Source: Neptunicella sp048268085 (GTDB taxonomy: Bacteria > Pseudomonadota > Gammaproteobacteria > Enterobacterales > Alteromonadaceae). From it: DNA of 64,000 nucleotides. The notes under the pieces are model-generated. The model was not told the DNA's origin. It saw only the letters and a list, made by a program, of their open reading frames with translations, and searched no databases. Location: NCBI RefSeq assembly GCF_048268085.1, contig NZ_JBLWWF010000022.1, positions 5,726-69,725 on the forward strand. The letters run 5' to 3'. Made by a program: the position numbers and the translations under genes. Shown here piece by piece: positions 63,159 through 64,000 of the stretch (position 1 is its first letter; each line of letters begins with the position of its first letter).

Positions 63159-64000
63159 ATGTCGATTAAACATCCTATTATTGCAATAACAGGCTCTTCT
63201 GGTGCCGGTACGACCACAACCACGAGCGCTATTCGTCATATTTTCCGTAATCTGGGTGTCAACTCTGCCGAAGTGGAAGGTGACAGTTTTCATCGGTTTA
63301 CCCGCCCTGAAATGGACGTTGAAATACGTAAATCTCAGGAGCAAGGCAAGCACATCAGCTATTTTGGCCCTAAAGCCAATGACTTTGTGATGTTGGAAAA
63401 GCTGTTTGCTCAATATGGGGAAACGGGCAATGGACAATATCGTCGTTACCTCCATTCCTTTGATGATGCGGTACCTTTCAACCAAATGCCCGGTACCTTT
63501 ACCCCTTGGCAACAACTGCCAGAAAAAACCGACTTGCTGTTTTATGAAGGACTGCACGGTGGTGTTGTTACCGATGAAGCCAATGTAGCTAAACATGTGG
63601 ATTTACTGGTTGGCATGGTGCCGATTGTCAATCTGGAGTGGATCCAAAAAATCGTTCGAGACACTACCGATCGAGGTCACTCTCGCGAAGCAGTGATGAG
63701 TAGTATCGTGCGTGGTATGGATGATTACTTTCAATATATCACCCCGCAATTCTCTAAAACTCACGTTAACTTTCAGCGCGTTCCTACCGTAGACACCTCC
63801 AATCCATTTAGCGCCAGAGATATTCCATCTCATGATGAAAGCTTTGTAGTGGTACGTTTTCGCCGGGAAATGACCAATGTGGATTACCCCTATTTACTGC
63901 AAATGATCGACGGGGCATTTATGTCTCGGATTAATACACTGGTAGTACCGGGCGGTAAAATTGGCTTGGCAATGGAGTTAGTACTTACTCCATTGATTGA
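63159..64000 (+). CDS. prkB: Phosphoribulokinase-like protein PrkB (partial, cut by right edge)
   Basis: The frame opens at the ATG at 63159 and stays open to the window end, giving 280 residues. It is an E. coli PrkB-type P-loop kinase: P-loop GSSGAGTTTTT near residue 12, EVEGDSFHRFTRPEMD, HISYFGPKANDF, LFYEGLHGGVV, IVNLEWIQKI and INTLVVPGGKIGLAMEL close to the C terminus. PrkB proteins are about 290 residues long, so only about ten are missing. Its physiological substrate in organisms without a Calvin cycle is not established. Confidence 0.93.
   Translation, partial: MSIKHPIIAITGSSGAGTTTTTSAIRHIFRNLGVNSAEVEGDSFHRFTRPEMDVEIRKSQEQGKHISYFGPKANDFVMLEKLFAQYGETGNGQYRRYLHSFDDAVPFNQMPGTFTPWQQLPEKTDLLFYEGLHGGVVTDEANVAKHVDLLVGMVPIVNLEWIQKIVRDTTDRGHSREAVMSSIVRGMDDYFQYITPQFSKTHVNFQRVPTVDTSNPFSARDIPSHDESFVVVRFRREMTNVDYPYLLQMIDGAFMSRINTLVVPGGKIGLAMELVLTPLI

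Noticed and set aside
63147..63596. 149-codon frame on the minus strand at the right end
   Set aside because: The plus strand encodes an unmistakable PrkB across the same bases, open to the edge of the window.
1..64000. CRISPR arrays, prophage, insertion sequences, tRNA or rRNA genes
   Set aside because: No regularly spaced repeats, transposase or integrase frames, or recognisable tRNA/rRNA sequence were found by reading. Short tRNA-like folds could still be missed without a covariance search.

Overview
The window looks like a chromosomal segment of a marine or aquatic gammaproteobacterium, most likely of the order Alteromonadales. The basis is gene content and order: a LacI-type NagR regulon with Alteromonadales-style operators, prmA-dusB-fis-purH-purD, cutA-dsbD, nudE divergent from yrfG, and a complete nuo operon with fused nuoCD. 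I cannot resolve the genus. No rRNA, tRNA, CRISPR array, transposase, integrase or phage gene was seen; this is mainly core and metabolic chromosome. 

Layout. 1-3.3 kb (minus strand): the first codons of a gene leaving the window, its MerR-type regulator with a well-formed 19-bp-spacer promoter, a DUF1801 protein, a parvulin (ppiC), fxsA and a MocR-type regulator. 3.4-6.5 kb (plus): an exported double thioredoxin-fold protein, cutA and dsbD. 6.6-20.9 kb: a chitin/N-acetylglucosamine utilisation locus. It holds the LacI-family repressor nagR, a TonB-dependent receptor, SapC-like, cupin-like and SMP-30-like genes, a GH20 lipoprotein hexosaminidase, and nagK-nagB(II)-nagA-nagP. Four palindromic operators (core GACAnCGCTGTC) mark the promoters. 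Together these genes would bring chito-oligosaccharides or GlcNAc across the outer membrane, release GlcNAc in the periplasm, import it, phosphorylate it, deacetylate it and deaminate it to fructose-6-phosphate. 

21-37.7 kb: mixed housekeeping and accessory genes. These are an EamA transporter behind a leader with three consecutive predicted hairpins, an MFS exporter, a 55-codon ORF that may be a macroglobulin remnant, a recQ-type helicase, the nudE-cysQ-yceI operon, yrfG, a redoxin, a DUF885 lipoprotein, a GMC oxidoreductase with a Tat-exported partner subunit, a very large periplasmic-propeller diguanylate cyclase, and a small secreted protein with two DUF3718 repeats behind an unusual pair of inverted palindromes. 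37.9-52.4 kb (minus): the 13-gene NADH:quinone oxidoreductase (complex I) operon nuoABCDEFGHIJKLMN, very tightly packed. 

52.7-64 kb: a MATE exporter, a SemiSWEET-like protein, an AraC regulator, a DUF6090-like membrane protein, prmA, dusB-fis, purH, purD, a 40-residue DUF3149-like membrane peptide, an unknown membrane protein, and a phosphoribulokinase-like gene (prkB) cut by the right edge. 

Nothing here is an obviously new multi-gene system. The best candidates for undescribed biology are regulatory: the paired palindromes at 37072-37160, the multi-hairpin leader at 21009-21098, and the SapC/cupin/SMP-30 trio of unknown role inside a NagR locus.
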